Source of the DNA: Armatimonadota bacterium
GTDB taxonomy: Bacteria > Armatimonadota > JAAZEB01
Assembly (NCBI GenBank): GCA_012841485.1
Contig: DUUU01000002.1
Coordinates: 1 to 17,589, forward strand
Length of the DNA stretch: 17,589 nucleotides
Direction: 5' to 3'
Part shown: in pieces, positions 1 through 6,991 of the stretch
Position numbering within the stretch: the first letter of the stretch is position 1
Layout: each line of letters opens with the position of its first letter
Notes under the pieces: model-generated
What the model was told of the DNA's origin: nothing
What the model saw: only the letters and a program-made list of their open reading frames with translations
Database searches by the model: none
Position numbers and translations under genes: made by a program

Positions 1-386
1 CCTTCGTCCGTGTCGTGAGCGGGGATCTGGCACAGACGCGAGGGCCTCAACCAAGCTAGTAACTACCGCGTCCTTATCCATGCCCCCATTCTACCCGCTC
101 CTGCTTCTCAATAATCGAAAGGCCCTGAACGGCCAGATGGCGGCGTTTGATCCGCGCATACCCGCCGCGTGCTCCGGGGCGATGATCCGGCAAATCCACT
201 CCCCTCTTCGCCGCGAGCACGCCCTGTGCCTCTCACATGGCGCCAAGAACGATCGGGAACCAGCGCTCGCCTTTGTTGTCCAAACTAATAGGGACACCTG
301 GAAGCCCCAACCGGCACACTGTTGAGTTTGCTCCCGTGACACCCGCCGGCCCGGGGCGGGAGCCCCAGGCGTGAAGGAGTGAGTCT
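1..386. other. Leading intergenic region, no supported gene
   Basis: I see no convincing gene here. Short open frames exist on both strands, but none has family-like composition or a good ribosome binding site. The right end carries two mutually exclusive GC-rich hairpins just before the first gene (described separately). I found no clear sigma70 promoter. The 5' untranslated region and promoter of the LolA-like gene probably lie in the last 100-150 bases. The left part may be spacer downstream of an unseen gene. Confidence 0.5.
330..363 (+). promoter_or_regulatory. Alternative hairpins upstream of the LolA-like gene
   Basis: GCTCCCG (330-336) is a perfect complement of CGGGAGC (357-363). 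Inside it, CCCGCC (342-347) is a perfect complement of GGCGGG (355-360). The two stems share bases 357-360, so they cannot form together. The structure ends 23 bases before the ATG at 387 and upstream of its AAGGAGTG ribosome site. It could be the terminator of an upstream gene or a 5' leader structure. GC-rich DNA gives such pairs by chance, so the weight is low. Confidence 0.3.
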
Positions 387-1154
387 ATGAACTTGAAGCT
401 CAGCGGGAGATCACGGAGAGGCCGTGGCCGGCTGTGGATCGGCGCTGGCATCCTGGTGATGGCCTTGGCAGCCACGGCGGCAGGGACAACCGCCGGCACC
501 CACCCCATCCAGAGCATGTTCGCCCCCGGATATCGAGACCTCTCGCTCACGACCGTACGCAAAGAGGTTCACATCGAGGAACTGAACAAGATCAGCCGCG
601 ACTACGCCAACGCCTACCGCATCGGACGCTCGAAGGTGATGCTGAAGGAGCCGGACAAGTTCCGCATGGATGCCCGCGTCGGCTTCGTCAAGTTCGAGTA
701 TGTGATGAACGGCCCCAGGAAGGTGATCCGCGCGCCCCTGACCAAGCAGTATGATGACATTGGCACAGACCCGGGCAAGCGTCTGGGACCGCTCGAGGTC
801 GGTCTGGTGACGCCCGGCACGCTGATCGGCTACGACGTGGAGCACGTGGGGTGTACCACGGAGGAAGGCCGGCGCGTGTGCCAGTACAAGCTTTACTACG
901 CGCACAACCACGAGCGCTATGAGTACGTTTGGATCGATGCCGAGCGCAAGTGCGTGAAGAAGCGCCGGCTCTACACGCTGATGCACGGCAAATACAAGAT
1001 GGAGCTCATCTACAGCGCCCCGAAGCAGGTGGGCAACCTCTGGATTCCCACGGTGATCGAAGTGCGCAACGCCGATGGGAAGCTCGCCGGGATCACGCAG
1101 CAGCAGGAGATCAAGCTCAACCCCGGGCTGGATGACTCCCTCTTCAAGTTGTGA
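387..1154 (+). CDS. LolA/RseB-like exported protein (outer-membrane lipoprotein-sorting type)
   Basis: The 255-residue protein has a basic N-terminus (residues 7-15 rich in Arg) followed by a hydrophobic segment (about 17-33), which is a Sec signal peptide with no lipobox. The rest has the beta-rich pattern of the LolA/LolB/RseB fold: a repeated 'KVMLKEPDKFRMD' type strand near 83-95, a 'GNLWIPTVIEV' strand near 216-226, and a C-terminal segment of the kind 'LNPGLDDSLFKL'. These are typical of proteins annotated as outer membrane lipoprotein-sorting proteins, which bind acyl chains or lipidated partners in the periplasm. Cys156 and Cys165 could form a disulfide. The start is supported by AAGGAGTG a few bases upstream. 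The gene stands alone and converges on the exosortase operon. The exact ligand is unknown, and assignment is to the fold rather than to true LolA. Confidence 0.7.
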   Translation: MNLKLSGRSRRGRGRLWIGAGILVMALAATAAGTTAGTHPIQSMFAPGYRDLSLTTVRKEVHIEELNKISRDYANAYRIGRSKVMLKEPDKFRMDARVGFVKFEYVMNGPRKVIRAPLTKQYDDIGTDPGKRLGPLEVGLVTPGTLIGYDVEHVGCTTEEGRRVCQYKLYYAHNHERYEYVWIDAERKCVKKRRLYTLMHGKYKMELIYSAPKQVGNLWIPTVIEVRNADGKLAGITQQQEIKLNPGLDDSLFKL

Positions 1155-1172
1155 CACGCTCCTCGAATGGGA

Positions 1173-1214
1173 TCGTGGCGGCCGGCCTCGGACTACGGAA
1201 GCCGGCCGCCACGA
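1173..1214. terminator. Bidirectional terminator-like hairpin
   Basis: Bases 1173-1187 pair perfectly with 1200-1214 (15 bp, core CGTGGCGGCCGGC / GCCGGCCGCCACG) around a 12-base loop. The hairpin lies between the stop of the LolA-like gene (1154) and the end of the convergent lipoprotein gene (1232). No T-run follows on either strand, so it is not a canonical intrinsic terminator. It may still stop or protect both transcripts. Confidence 0.7.
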
Positions 1215-1231
1215 AGAGGCTGCTCATGCCC

Positions 1232-1888
1232 TCAGAGGAGGGCGATGGTGCTGATGATCTGATCGAACACCGGCCGGTACGTCTCGAAGACGGCAGTCGG
1301 CGTAGTGAAGGTGAAGATCAGGATATTGCCCCTGTTCTCCGTGTAGAGCGTGTAGCGATGGAACGGCACCACCGTGCCGTCCGGCGCCGCCCAGCTGCTC
1401 TGGTGCTCCAGGATCACCGACGGGTGCCCGCTGATTGTCAGCGAGCGGCGGGCCACCAGGTTGAAGTCGACGAAGAAATCGCCGAGAATGGGCGGCGCCG
1501 CGTCCGCGTAACCCTCGATATTGATCGTCTGTCCCTGGAAGCGCGAGTCCACGATCATGCCCACGTTCGGGCGGAACACCTCCCCGTCGGGCAGCGTCCG
1601 TGACACCAGCTCGAAGACGCGGTTGCCGAGCGTGGTCACGTACTGCGGCGGATCGAAGAGCGCGAACTCATCTGCAGGGAACTGGAGGCTGAAGTTGAAG
1701 ACCGCGTTGCTGTAGGTCTCGATCCCCGCCCCTGGCGGTGCCGATGGCACGTTGAACTGCCGGCCGATCCCGATATCCACGGGCTGCGTGGAAGCATCGG
1801 GGGGTGTATGCGTCATGGATGTTGCATCGCCGCCGCACCCGGCCGCGACCACGGCGGCCAGAAGCGCGGCGAGCAGGTAGTGCCTCAT
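1232..1888 (-). CDS. PsbP/DcrB-like lipoprotein
   Basis: The 218-residue protein starts with a short hydrophobic signal and a lipobox-like AAGC with Cys18 as the probable lipidated residue, followed by a Gly/Ser/Thr/Pro-rich linker to about residue 50. The rest looks like the Mog1/PsbP/DcrB fold: an opening 'FSLQFPADEFALF' strand and a closing block with aromatic strands ('RYTLYTENRGNILIFTF') and a 'YRPVFDQIISTI' helix, which is characteristic of these small alpha/beta domains. Its ATG overlaps the stop codon of the upstream EpsI gene as ATGA, which indicates translational coupling. GAGGAGAG precedes the start. The role is unknown. Being last in the exosortase set suggests an envelope function, possibly as a surface- or periplasm-facing lipoprotein accompanying the sorting machinery. 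The fold call is by pattern, not by search. Confidence 0.65.
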   Translation of the reverse strand: MRHYLLAALLAAVVAAGCGGDATSMTHTPPDASTQPVDIGIGRQFNVPSAPPGAGIETYSNAVFNFSLQFPADEFALFDPPQYVTTLGNRVFELVSRTLPDGEVFRPNVGMIVDSRFQGQTINIEGYADAAPPILGDFFVDFNLVARRSLTISGHPSVILEHQSSWAAPDGTVVPFHRYTLYTENRGNILIFTFTTPTAVFETYRPVFDQIISTIALL

Positions 1889-2574
1889 CCTGTGTGTCTC
1901 CTCTCCTCGGTGTTCTTACCCCTCTCATTGCCGCGGAAGGACTGCAGCAACGCCCGGATGAAGTGCGCGCTGCGGAGCTCCGCCTCGATTTCCCCACCGG
2001 TGGCATAGGTCGTGACGCGGAAGAACGTCGCAGGCCGCGTGCCCCCCCACCGCAGGGCATCCAGAAGTACGCCGAGCCGGCTCGTATGCGTCCGCTCGGA
2101 GCCGCCTGCGAGCCCATCGGCGGTCATATACCAGTAACCAACGTGCACCCGCACCCCATCTTTCTCGACAAGCAGCCGCTCCATCAGAATGGGCGCGTTT
2201 GGATCTCCCGTATCGATCTTGTGCGGCTGCTTATCCAGGATGGTCCACCCCGCAGCCCGGTAGCAGGAGTCGGGGTTGTGGAACGCACTCAGATCGCGCG
2301 CGCTGACCGCCGCCAGGTCCACCGCCAGCGCCTGCGGCTCTCCGGGGATCTGGTAGCGGCGCATCAGGATCTCGGTGCGCGGCAACAAGGCCGCGTCCTC
2401 GGGGCGCACGGGGATCTCCTTCCCGTGCCAGGCATCCACCTGCTCCGGTACCCATAGCCTATCCCGAGGCACGGCGGCCTGCTTGGTCTTGAGCACCTGG
2501 CGGTCTGCCTGCCACAGCCCGGCGAGGGCGGCGGCCAGTGCCAGGGCTACCAGGTATCGGTGTCGTCCAGCCAT
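1885..2574 (-). CDS. epsI: EpsI-type exosortase-associated protein
   Basis: This 229-residue protein has one N-terminal membrane or signal segment (residues 7-22). The signature of the EpsI family follows: 'FHNPDSCYRAAGW' at about 98-110, with His99 and Cys104 conserved in the family, and a late region with 'GYWYMTADG' like the usual Y-W-Y motif. EpsI domains either form the C-terminus of some exosortases or are separate partners, and they are needed for exosortase-linked exopolysaccharide and protein export, with an unclear molecular role. The open frame continues upstream to 3381. I chose the ATG at 2574 because the sequence before it is a shadow of the exosortase frame and the hydrophobic segment starts here. 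It overlaps the exosortase gene by 28 bases and the next gene by 4. Confidence 0.85.
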   Translation of the reverse strand: MAGRHRYLVALALAAALAGLWQADRQVLKTKQAAVPRDRLWVPEQVDAWHGKEIPVRPEDAALLPRTEILMRRYQIPGEPQALAVDLAAVSARDLSAFHNPDSCYRAAGWTILDKQPHKIDTGDPNAPILMERLLVEKDGVRVHVGYWYMTADGLAGGSERTHTSRLGVLLDALRWGGTRPATFFRVTTYATGGEIEAELRSAHFIRALLQSFRGNERGKNTEERRHTG

Positions 2575-3443
2575 CCCAGTATCCTCGCGGTGGCCGCGAC
2601 GGCCACGCAGGCAAGCGCAAGCACGACGAGACCGGAGGTGTCGTGCGCTCGTATCGCTGCTTCTCGCCCCCAGCGCTCGGCGGCCCAGGTGATCGCCGCA
2701 ATCCGGAAGCCGTTGGCCGCCAGGCCGATGGGGAGCGCCGACAGGAGAAGGAGCAGCTTCTGCCCCACGCCCAGGCGCGAAGACGCCGCGGCGAACGCCG
2801 AGAGCATCATCAAGCCCAGGGTGGACCGGAAGCCGCTGCACGCATCCCCCACGAAGAGGGAGAGCGTCTCCAGGTGAATCGCGGTCCCCTCCTGGTGAAC
2901 GTTCACGCCCAGCAGGCTTGCCGTGCCCACGCCCAGGCGCGTGGAGGCAAGCTGAAGGGGGAAGCTCAGCTCGGTGATCAACGCCCCGGGCAAGGGACAC
3001 ATCAGCCAGAGGAACGCCACTGGGCCCGCGAGAATCCGTGCGATGGCGCCCCCGTACAGGCCCAGGATCAAGCCCCAGAGCATGATGGGGAAGGAGAAGC
3101 TCGCGAAAGCCTCCACCCCGGTCGTGGAAACCCAGGTCGAGCCCAGCTTCACCACTCCTCCGGCGGCAATGGCCACCAGTCCCAGATAGGACGGGGCGCT
3201 GGGAGCCCGGCTGAGTTGCTCGCGGCGCATCCAGACCAGTATGGCGGCGAGCACCGGCACCAGCGGGCCGTGCGAGTAGTAGCCAGCATTGCCGCTCCAT
3301 TCGACGCGCCAGAACAGCAGCACATCGCGGTACCAGAGGAGCAAGAGCGCCCCCAGCACTCCCAATGCCAGATGCACCCACACCGTCGGCCGCTGCTTAT
3401 CCTCTTCCTCTCTCTGTCTGCGGTGCTCTTCGGTCTCAGCCAC
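2547..3443 (-). CDS. xrt: Exosortase (PEP-CTERM-type sorting transpeptidase)
   Basis: The 298-residue polytopic membrane protein has roughly seven to eight hydrophobic segments (starting at about 22-38, 60-71, 86-98, 115-130, 138-150, 208-220, 228-242, 270-285). It carries the exosortase signature: 'GDACSGFRS' with Cys202 and Arg206, 'ANGFR' with Arg247, and 'RAHDTSG' with His267, which matches the Cys/Arg/His catalytic set of exosortases and archaeosortases. 'YSHGPLVP' near 56-62 is also typical. Such enzymes cleave C-terminal sorting signals of exported proteins, commonly PEP-CTERM, and are thought to transfer them to another envelope molecule. The start is GTG at 3443, preceded by GAGGGGAG at 6 bases. 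The next gene encodes its EpsI partner. The subtype (XrtA, XrtC etc.) cannot be read from this sequence alone. Confidence 0.92.
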   Translation of the reverse strand: MAETEEHRRQREEEDKQRPTVWVHLALGVLGALLLLWYRDVLLFWRVEWSGNAGYYSHGPLVPVLAAILVWMRREQLSRAPSAPSYLGLVAIAAGGVVKLGSTWVSTTGVEAFASFSFPIMLWGLILGLYGGAIARILAGPVAFLWLMCPLPGALITELSFPLQLASTRLGVGTASLLGVNVHQEGTAIHLETLSLFVGDACSGFRSTLGLMMLSAFAAASSRLGVGQKLLLLLSALPIGLAANGFRIAAITWAAERWGREAAIRAHDTSGLVVLALACVAVAATARILGWLDDTDTW

Positions 3444-3484
3444 TCCCAGCTCCCCTCAGCCCCCCATCGGGTCGGGCCTGACAT

Positions 3485-3976
3485 TCACTCGGAAGGCACG
3501 ATCACGACCTCTACCTGCACTACCGGCTCGGAGGGCGGCGCCTGTGGCTGCGGCTGCTTCGGCTCTGGTTCCACCCGCTCTACCGTCGGCCTGAAGAAGG
3601 GCCGCGCCGGCTCTCCACGCTGCGTGAAGAAGTGAGGCGAGCCCTGCAACCGGTAGACGCGCGTTCCCGCGGTCAGGCGCTGTTTTGTCGGAAAGATGGC
3701 GCCCTCCGTCGTCACGTTATAGACCGTGAAGAAGCCCGTCTTCATGATGGTCGCGGGCTTGAGCCTTCGCTCCAGATATCTGGGCACCTCCTGCCAAGCG
3801 ATCCCGAGGTGTTTGCCGTACCGCTTCTGCACCACCTCGTCGCGGCGCACCTGAGCCAGGAACTCACTTAGCGAATGCACGGGCCGCTTCAGAAAGGTGT
3901 CGATTGTGGCGGCCGTGGCCCGGCCGAGCGGAACGGCCAGCACCAGGGCCAGCCCGGCTATCGTGACCCACCTCAA
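3485..3976 (-). CDS. Small exported proline-rich protein, first gene of the exosortase operon
   Basis: I do not recognise a named family. With the TTG start at 3976 the protein is 163 residues. It has a short signal peptide (MRWVTIAGLALVLAVPLGRATAA, cleavage likely after A-T-A-A), a charged region (about 25-65), a beta-like section containing 'FFTVYNVTTEGAIFPTKQRL', and a tail rich in Pro, Glu and Gln ('EPEPKQPQPQAPPSEP') ending in a hydrophobic 'VEVVIVPSE'. The open frame extends to an ATG at 4051, but that version puts 25 polar residues before the signal. GGGAGG lies 6 bases before TTG. It is 41 bases upstream of the exosortase on the same strand, so co-transcription is likely. The tail is not a PEP-CTERM sorting signal, because no membrane helix or basic cluster follows. 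It may be an accessory envelope factor. Confidence 0.7.
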   Translation of the reverse strand: MRWVTIAGLALVLAVPLGRATAATIDTFLKRPVHSLSEFLAQVRRDEVVQKRYGKHLGIAWQEVPRYLERRLKPATIMKTGFFTVYNVTTEGAIFPTKQRLTAGTRVYRLQGSPHFFTQRGEPARPFFRPTVERVEPEPKQPQPQAPPSEPVVQVEVVIVPSE

Positions 3977-3982
3977 CTCCAG

Positions 3983-3988
3983 CCTCCC
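3983..3988 (-). promoter_or_regulatory. Ribosome binding site deciding a TTG start
   Basis: On the minus strand GGGAGG ends 6 bases before TTG at 3976-3974. No comparable site precedes the upstream in-frame ATG at 4051. The site, together with the position of the signal peptide, supports TTG initiation of the proline-rich exported protein. Confidence 0.6.
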
Positions 3989-4092
3989 TTCCTGGGCTCC
4001 GCCGGATGCAACCCGATCCGCGCATCGTGGAGGCTGCACGCCGCATGCCAATCAACTTGCCGCCCCCCGGTGCCGTGGATGAAGGGGCGAGA

Positions 4093-4183
4093 GGGCGAAG
4101 GGGTGAAATCAATACCTGAAGGAGACGCCGCTGGTGCTGGCGGGCGTGGAGGTGCCGCGTGGAGCCAGACCGGGCGAAGGGGT
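4093..4183. repeat. Direct repeat pair GGGCGAAGGGGT
   Basis: GGGCGAAGGGGT is found at 4093-4104 and again at 4172-4183, identical over 12 bases. A related GAAGGGGCGA begins at 4081. Two identical 12-mers in a divergent promoter region could be operator sites, but purine-rich G tracts recur easily here and no regulator gene is adjacent. Confidence 0.35.
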
Positions 4184-4278
4184 CTCCTTGAATCGGGCTG
4201 CCGGCTCGCCAGGCGCCGGCAGGCAGCGCGGCGAGGTCATTCACCCGCCGCATTTGGCTTGTCAGGAGGGGCAGCACA

Positions 4279-5295
4279 ATGCAGGAGATGGAATACCGCA
4301 CCCTGGGGCGGCATGGCGTGAAGGTCTCGCGCCTTTGCCTGGGCACGATGATGTTTGGTGGACCCACTTCCGAAGAGGAATCGATCCGCATCATCCACCG
4401 CGCGCTCGACCTGGGGATCAACTTCATCGATACGGCGGATATGTACACCGGAGGCGCATCCGAGCGCATCACCGGAAAAGCGATTCGGGATCGGCGCGAT
4501 CAAGTGGTCCTGGCAACAAAGGTCCGCTATCCGGTCGGCGATGGCCCCAACGATAGCGGCCTCTCGCGCTACCACATCTTCAACGCGGTGGAAGCGAGCT
4601 TGCGCCGCCTGGGAACGGACCACATCGACCTCTACTACCTGCATCTGCCAGACTACGAAACGCCCCTCGAGGAATCGCTCTCGGCGATGGACGACCTAGT
4701 ACGTCAGGGGAAGGTGCGCTATATCGGGTGCTCCAACTTCTACGCGTGGCAGATCTGCAAGGGCCTCTGGATCAGTGACCGGCGCGGATGGGCGCCCTTC
4801 GCGTGCGTTCAGCCCCTCTACAACATCGTGAACCGCGACGCCGAGGTGGAGGTGCTGCCGCTTTGCGCGGAGGAGGGCCTGGGCGTGGTCACCTACAGCC
4901 CGCTGGCACGCGGCGTCCTCTCCGGAAAGTATCTTCCCGGCGGCGACCTCCCGTCCGATTCGCGCGCGGCGCGCGGCGACAAGCGCCTGCGCGAGACGGA
5001 GCTGCGTCAGGAGAGCTTCGAGGTGGCCGCCCGGCTAAAGGAGCTCGCTAGTGCCAAGGGTTGCACGCTCACCCAACTCGCGCTCGCGTGGGTCATGGGC
5101 AATCCGATTGTCACCTGTCCCATCCTCGGCCCGCGCACGATGGAGCAGTTCGAGGACAACATTGGCTGTCTGAGCGTGACGATCACCCCGGAGGATGAGG
5201 CGACCATCGATGCCCTGGTGCCTCGGGGTGAGCACACCGGGTATGGCTTCACCGACCCGCAATACCCGGTGCGTGGCCGGCCCGTGGCGGCGTAA
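4279..5295 (+). CDS. Aldo/keto reductase
   Basis: The 338-residue NADPH-dependent oxidoreductase is of the (beta/alpha)8 aldo/keto reductase family and has the usual length. The catalytic tetrad is visible: Asp51 and Tyr56 in 'NFIDTADMYTGGASE', Lys81 in 'VVLATKVRY' and His122 in 'IDLYYLHLPD'. The C-terminal cofactor region follows with 'PILGPRTMEQFEDNI' at about 282-296, the family's phosphate-binding loop context. The first strand 'YRTLGRHGVKVSRLCLGTMMFGG' has the form of the AKR11/12-like bacterial group, often acting on aldehydes or sugars. The start ATG has AGGAGGGG upstream. It appears monocistronic and converges on a response-regulator gene 20 bases away. Substrate cannot be predicted. 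Confidence 0.93.
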   Translation: MQEMEYRTLGRHGVKVSRLCLGTMMFGGPTSEEESIRIIHRALDLGINFIDTADMYTGGASERITGKAIRDRRDQVVLATKVRYPVGDGPNDSGLSRYHIFNAVEASLRRLGTDHIDLYYLHLPDYETPLEESLSAMDDLVRQGKVRYIGCSNFYAWQICKGLWISDRRGWAPFACVQPLYNIVNRDAEVEVLPLCAEEGLGVVTYSPLARGVLSGKYLPGGDLPSDSRAARGDKRLRETELRQESFEVAARLKELASAKGCTLTQLALAWVMGNPIVTCPILGPRTMEQFEDNIGCLSVTITPEDEATIDALVPRGEHTGYGFTDPQYPVRGRPVAA

Positions 5296-5302
5296 CCGCC
5301 GC
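5284..5302. terminator. Weak hairpin between convergent genes
   Basis: GGCGG (5286-5290) pairs with CCGCC (5296-5300) around the reductase stop codon, with an outer G-T and G-C pair, giving about 7 bp and a 5-base loop. It is much weaker than the hairpins at the other convergent junctions. Confidence 0.3.
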
Positions 5303-5315
5303 TATCTTCCGGAGA

Positions 5316-5756
5316 TCACGCGGTGGAGGTGGCGATAGCACGTGCCCGGCACGCCTCGCCCAGCAGCCTTAGAATCTGCCCACTCGGGATCGGCTTCAGG
5401 AGGACCGCTGTCGCGCCGTTGTTCAGGAGACGGCGCACCTGGTCCTCGGTGGCGTGTGCCGTGAGGATGACCACCCGAGGGGGATCCGGCTCCGACAAGA
5501 TCAGGCGGCAGGCATCCTCCCCGCCGATCCCCGGCATGGCAAGGTCCAGGAAGACGATGGCCGGCCGGTAGCATCGGGTGAGGTGGACGGCGCTCATGCC
5601 GTCGCTCGCCGTCGTGACTGCGTACCCCTGGTCAACCAGGAGGTCGCACAGCGTTCCCATAAAGAGCGGCTCGTCATCCGCGAGCAGGACATCCACCGAT
5701 TCCGGGGTGCCTGGCGCCCCGGGATCGGGACCGCTCATCCACGTCTCCATCTGCAT
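5316..5756 (-). CDS. Single-domain response regulator (CheY/Spo0F-like receiver)
   Basis: The 146-residue product is essentially one receiver domain after a 20-residue Pro/Gly-rich lead-in. The acidic pair Asp27-Asp28 lies in 'VLLADDEPL', the phospho-acceptor is Asp71 in 'VFLDLAMPG', Thr99 is in 'VVILTAHA', and Lys121 is in 'AVLLKPIPSG', so all phosphotransfer residues are present. No output domain follows, as in CheY-type proteins or histidine-kinase phosphorelay intermediates. The frame opens at 5822, but I favour ATG at 5756 because GGGAGGGGGGC precedes it and the upstream residues look non-native. A second in-frame ATG lies two codons later. No histidine kinase is in the window, so the partner is elsewhere. 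The gene is alone in its unit. Confidence 0.88.
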   Translation of the reverse strand: MQMETWMSGPDPGAPGTPESVDVLLADDEPLFMGTLCDLLVDQGYAVTTASDGMSAVHLTRCYRPAIVFLDLAMPGIGGEDACRLILSEPDPPRVVILTAHATEDQVRRLLNNGATAVLLKPIPSGQILRLLGEACRARAIATSTA

Positions 5757-6113
5757 CCTGACGCCCCCCTCCCAGATAATGCGCTTGCTGGGGCATACCC
5801 ATTCTCCTCGCAGCCCAAACAAAGCGACGCCATCGCGCGTGGCTCAGGCGCGCGCGCGCGAAGGCCTCTCCACGCCCGCTCTGCCTGCAAGGCCAGAAGG
5901 AGCGCGTGCTGATCCGGCGAACTCTCACACCGGCTGGTGGAGCTCTTCACAGATAGGGCTGGGCGATCATCCCCCGGCAGCCAATCGCCTGTGGAGGACT
6001 CTCTCGCCCGCAACTCTCGTGATCTGCCAGAGACCCCAGTAGGAACCGGTCCGCCCGGCACCTATGGCGGCACGATTCCCTGGCAGGCCGCATTGAACTT
6101 GGGGACACGAAAA
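5757..6113. other. Divergent intergenic region, no supported gene
   Basis: The 357 bases separate the response regulator (-) and the aminotransferase (+). Open frames here are extensions or shadows of these genes. The region contains the alternating GCGCGCGCGCGCG run at 5848-5860. I looked for a T-box-like leader because an aminotransferase follows, but found no AGGGTGGNACCGCG-type antiterminator. I see no clear sigma70 promoter. Confidence 0.5.
5848..5860. repeat. Alternating GC dinucleotide run
   Basis: Thirteen bases of strictly alternating G and C lie inside the divergent gap. Such runs can adopt Z-DNA under supercoiling or be chance in GC-rich DNA. No function is claimed. Confidence 0.4.
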
Positions 6114-6968
6114 ATGAGAGAAGTGGCCTGTGTGAACGGCCAGTTCATGCCTCTGGCCGAGGCGTGCATATCCGTCAATGATCGTGGTTTTCTCTTTGGC
6201 GATAGCGTCTATGAGGTCGCTCGCACCTATGGGCGCCGCGTGTGGGCCCTGGAGCGTCACCTGGAGCGGCTGCGCCGCAGTCTGGAGGGCATCCAGATCG
6301 AGGGCGTCGATATCGATGCCCTGCGCGCGAATATGCTGGAAGCATGCCAGCTCTCTGGGTTTGACAGCGCGGTGATCTACGTGCAGATCACCCGCGGGGC
6401 CGGCCCGCGCTCGCATGTGCCGGACGGCCCGATGAAGCCAACCATCTTGATCACCGTCCGGCGGTGCAAAGGTGCCCGCGAGGAGCAGGTGCGCAACGGC
6501 GTGGAGGTGATTCTGGTCGATGAGACGCGCTGGGCGCGCAGAGACATCAAGACGACGAATCTGCTGCCCAACATTCTCGCGCTGCACCAGGCGCACGAGC
6601 GCGGAGCCCACGAAGCGGTCTTCGTCACGGACGAGGGCTGGGTACACGAGGCATCACACAGCAACCTCTTTGTCGTCTCCGGGGGCGTGGTGCGCACCCC
6701 GCCGAAAGGCCCGGCGCTCCTGCCCGGCATCACGCGCGACCTCGTCCTGGAGTGCGCCCGGCGGGCTGGAATCCCCGCCGAGGAGCTGCCGGTCAGCCGC
6801 GAGGCGCTCCTTGGCGCCGATGAGGTCTTCCTCACCGGCACCAGCTCCGAGGTCCTGGGGGTCGTCCGTATCGATGGCCAGCCGGTCGCGTCCGGGGCGG
6901 TCGGCCCGATGACGCGCCGGCTCCATGCGCTCTACCAGGCTCGCGTGGCGGCAGGCGACGACGCCTGA
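6114..6968 (+). CDS. dat: Class IV aminotransferase, probably D-amino acid transaminase
   Basis: The 284-residue PLP enzyme of fold type IV is close to the usual 280-290 residues of D-amino acid transaminases. The N-terminus 'VNGQFMPLAEACISVNDRGFLFGD' is typical of the class. The PLP-binding lysine is Lys146 in 'RRDIKTTNLLPN', and Glu179 in 'GWVHEASHSNLF' should contact the PLP ring nitrogen. 'TRGAGPRSHVPDG' near 93-105 contains the R-x-H motif (Arg99, His101) that binds the substrate carboxylate in D-amino acid transaminases, which favours dat over branched-chain aminotransferase. The enzyme would interconvert D-amino acids and 2-oxo acids, supplying D-Glu or D-Ala for peptidoglycan. The frame extends upstream to 5937, but the domain starts at ATG 6114. 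The ribosome site is weak (GGGGA). It converges on the GH4 gene. Confidence 0.82.
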   Translation: MREVACVNGQFMPLAEACISVNDRGFLFGDSVYEVARTYGRRVWALERHLERLRRSLEGIQIEGVDIDALRANMLEACQLSGFDSAVIYVQITRGAGPRSHVPDGPMKPTILITVRRCKGAREEQVRNGVEVILVDETRWARRDIKTTNLLPNILALHQAHERGAHEAVFVTDEGWVHEASHSNLFVVSGGVVRTPPKGPALLPGITRDLVLECARRAGIPAEELPVSREALLGADEVFLTGTSSEVLGVVRIDGQPVASGAVGPMTRRLHALYQARVAAGDDA

Positions 6969-6991
6969 CGCGATAGAGTCGGCCTGCACGA

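Larger units (their letters stand above)
3977..4278. other. Divergent intergenic region with direct repeat and hairpin
   Basis: This gap separates the minus-strand exosortase operon from the plus-strand aldo/keto reductase, so both promoters should lie here, but I see no good -35/-10 pair. It contains two exact copies of GGGCGAAGGGGT (4093-4104 and 4172-4183), 79 bases apart. It also contains a perfect 8-bp hairpin (CTGCCGGC 4198-4205 with GCCGGCAG 4215-4222, 9-base loop) 56 bases before the reductase ATG. No coding frame is convincing. Confidence 0.6.

Noticed and set aside
80..325. 81-aa plus-strand frame (and an overlapping minus-strand frame) at the left end
   Set aside because: No ribosome site, no recognisable pattern, and equally long frames on both strands. 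This is typical of stop-poor GC-rich DNA.
411..1157. 248-aa minus-strand frame opposite the LolA-like gene
   Set aside because: It is the antisense shadow of the real gene, with low-complexity Leu/Val/His composition and no domain.
2575..3381. N-terminal extension of the EpsI frame
   Set aside because: It lies inside the exosortase in another frame, is Arg/Gly/Pro-rich and non-protein-like. The EpsI domain begins at 2574.
5937..6113. N-terminal extension of the aminotransferase
   Set aside because: The class IV fold begins at the methionine at 6114, and the extra 59 residues are Pro/Gly/Ser-rich without homology pattern.
5760..6113. T-box or amino-acid riboswitch before the aminotransferase
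   Set aside because: No T-box antiterminator sequence and no other riboswitch core was recognisable.
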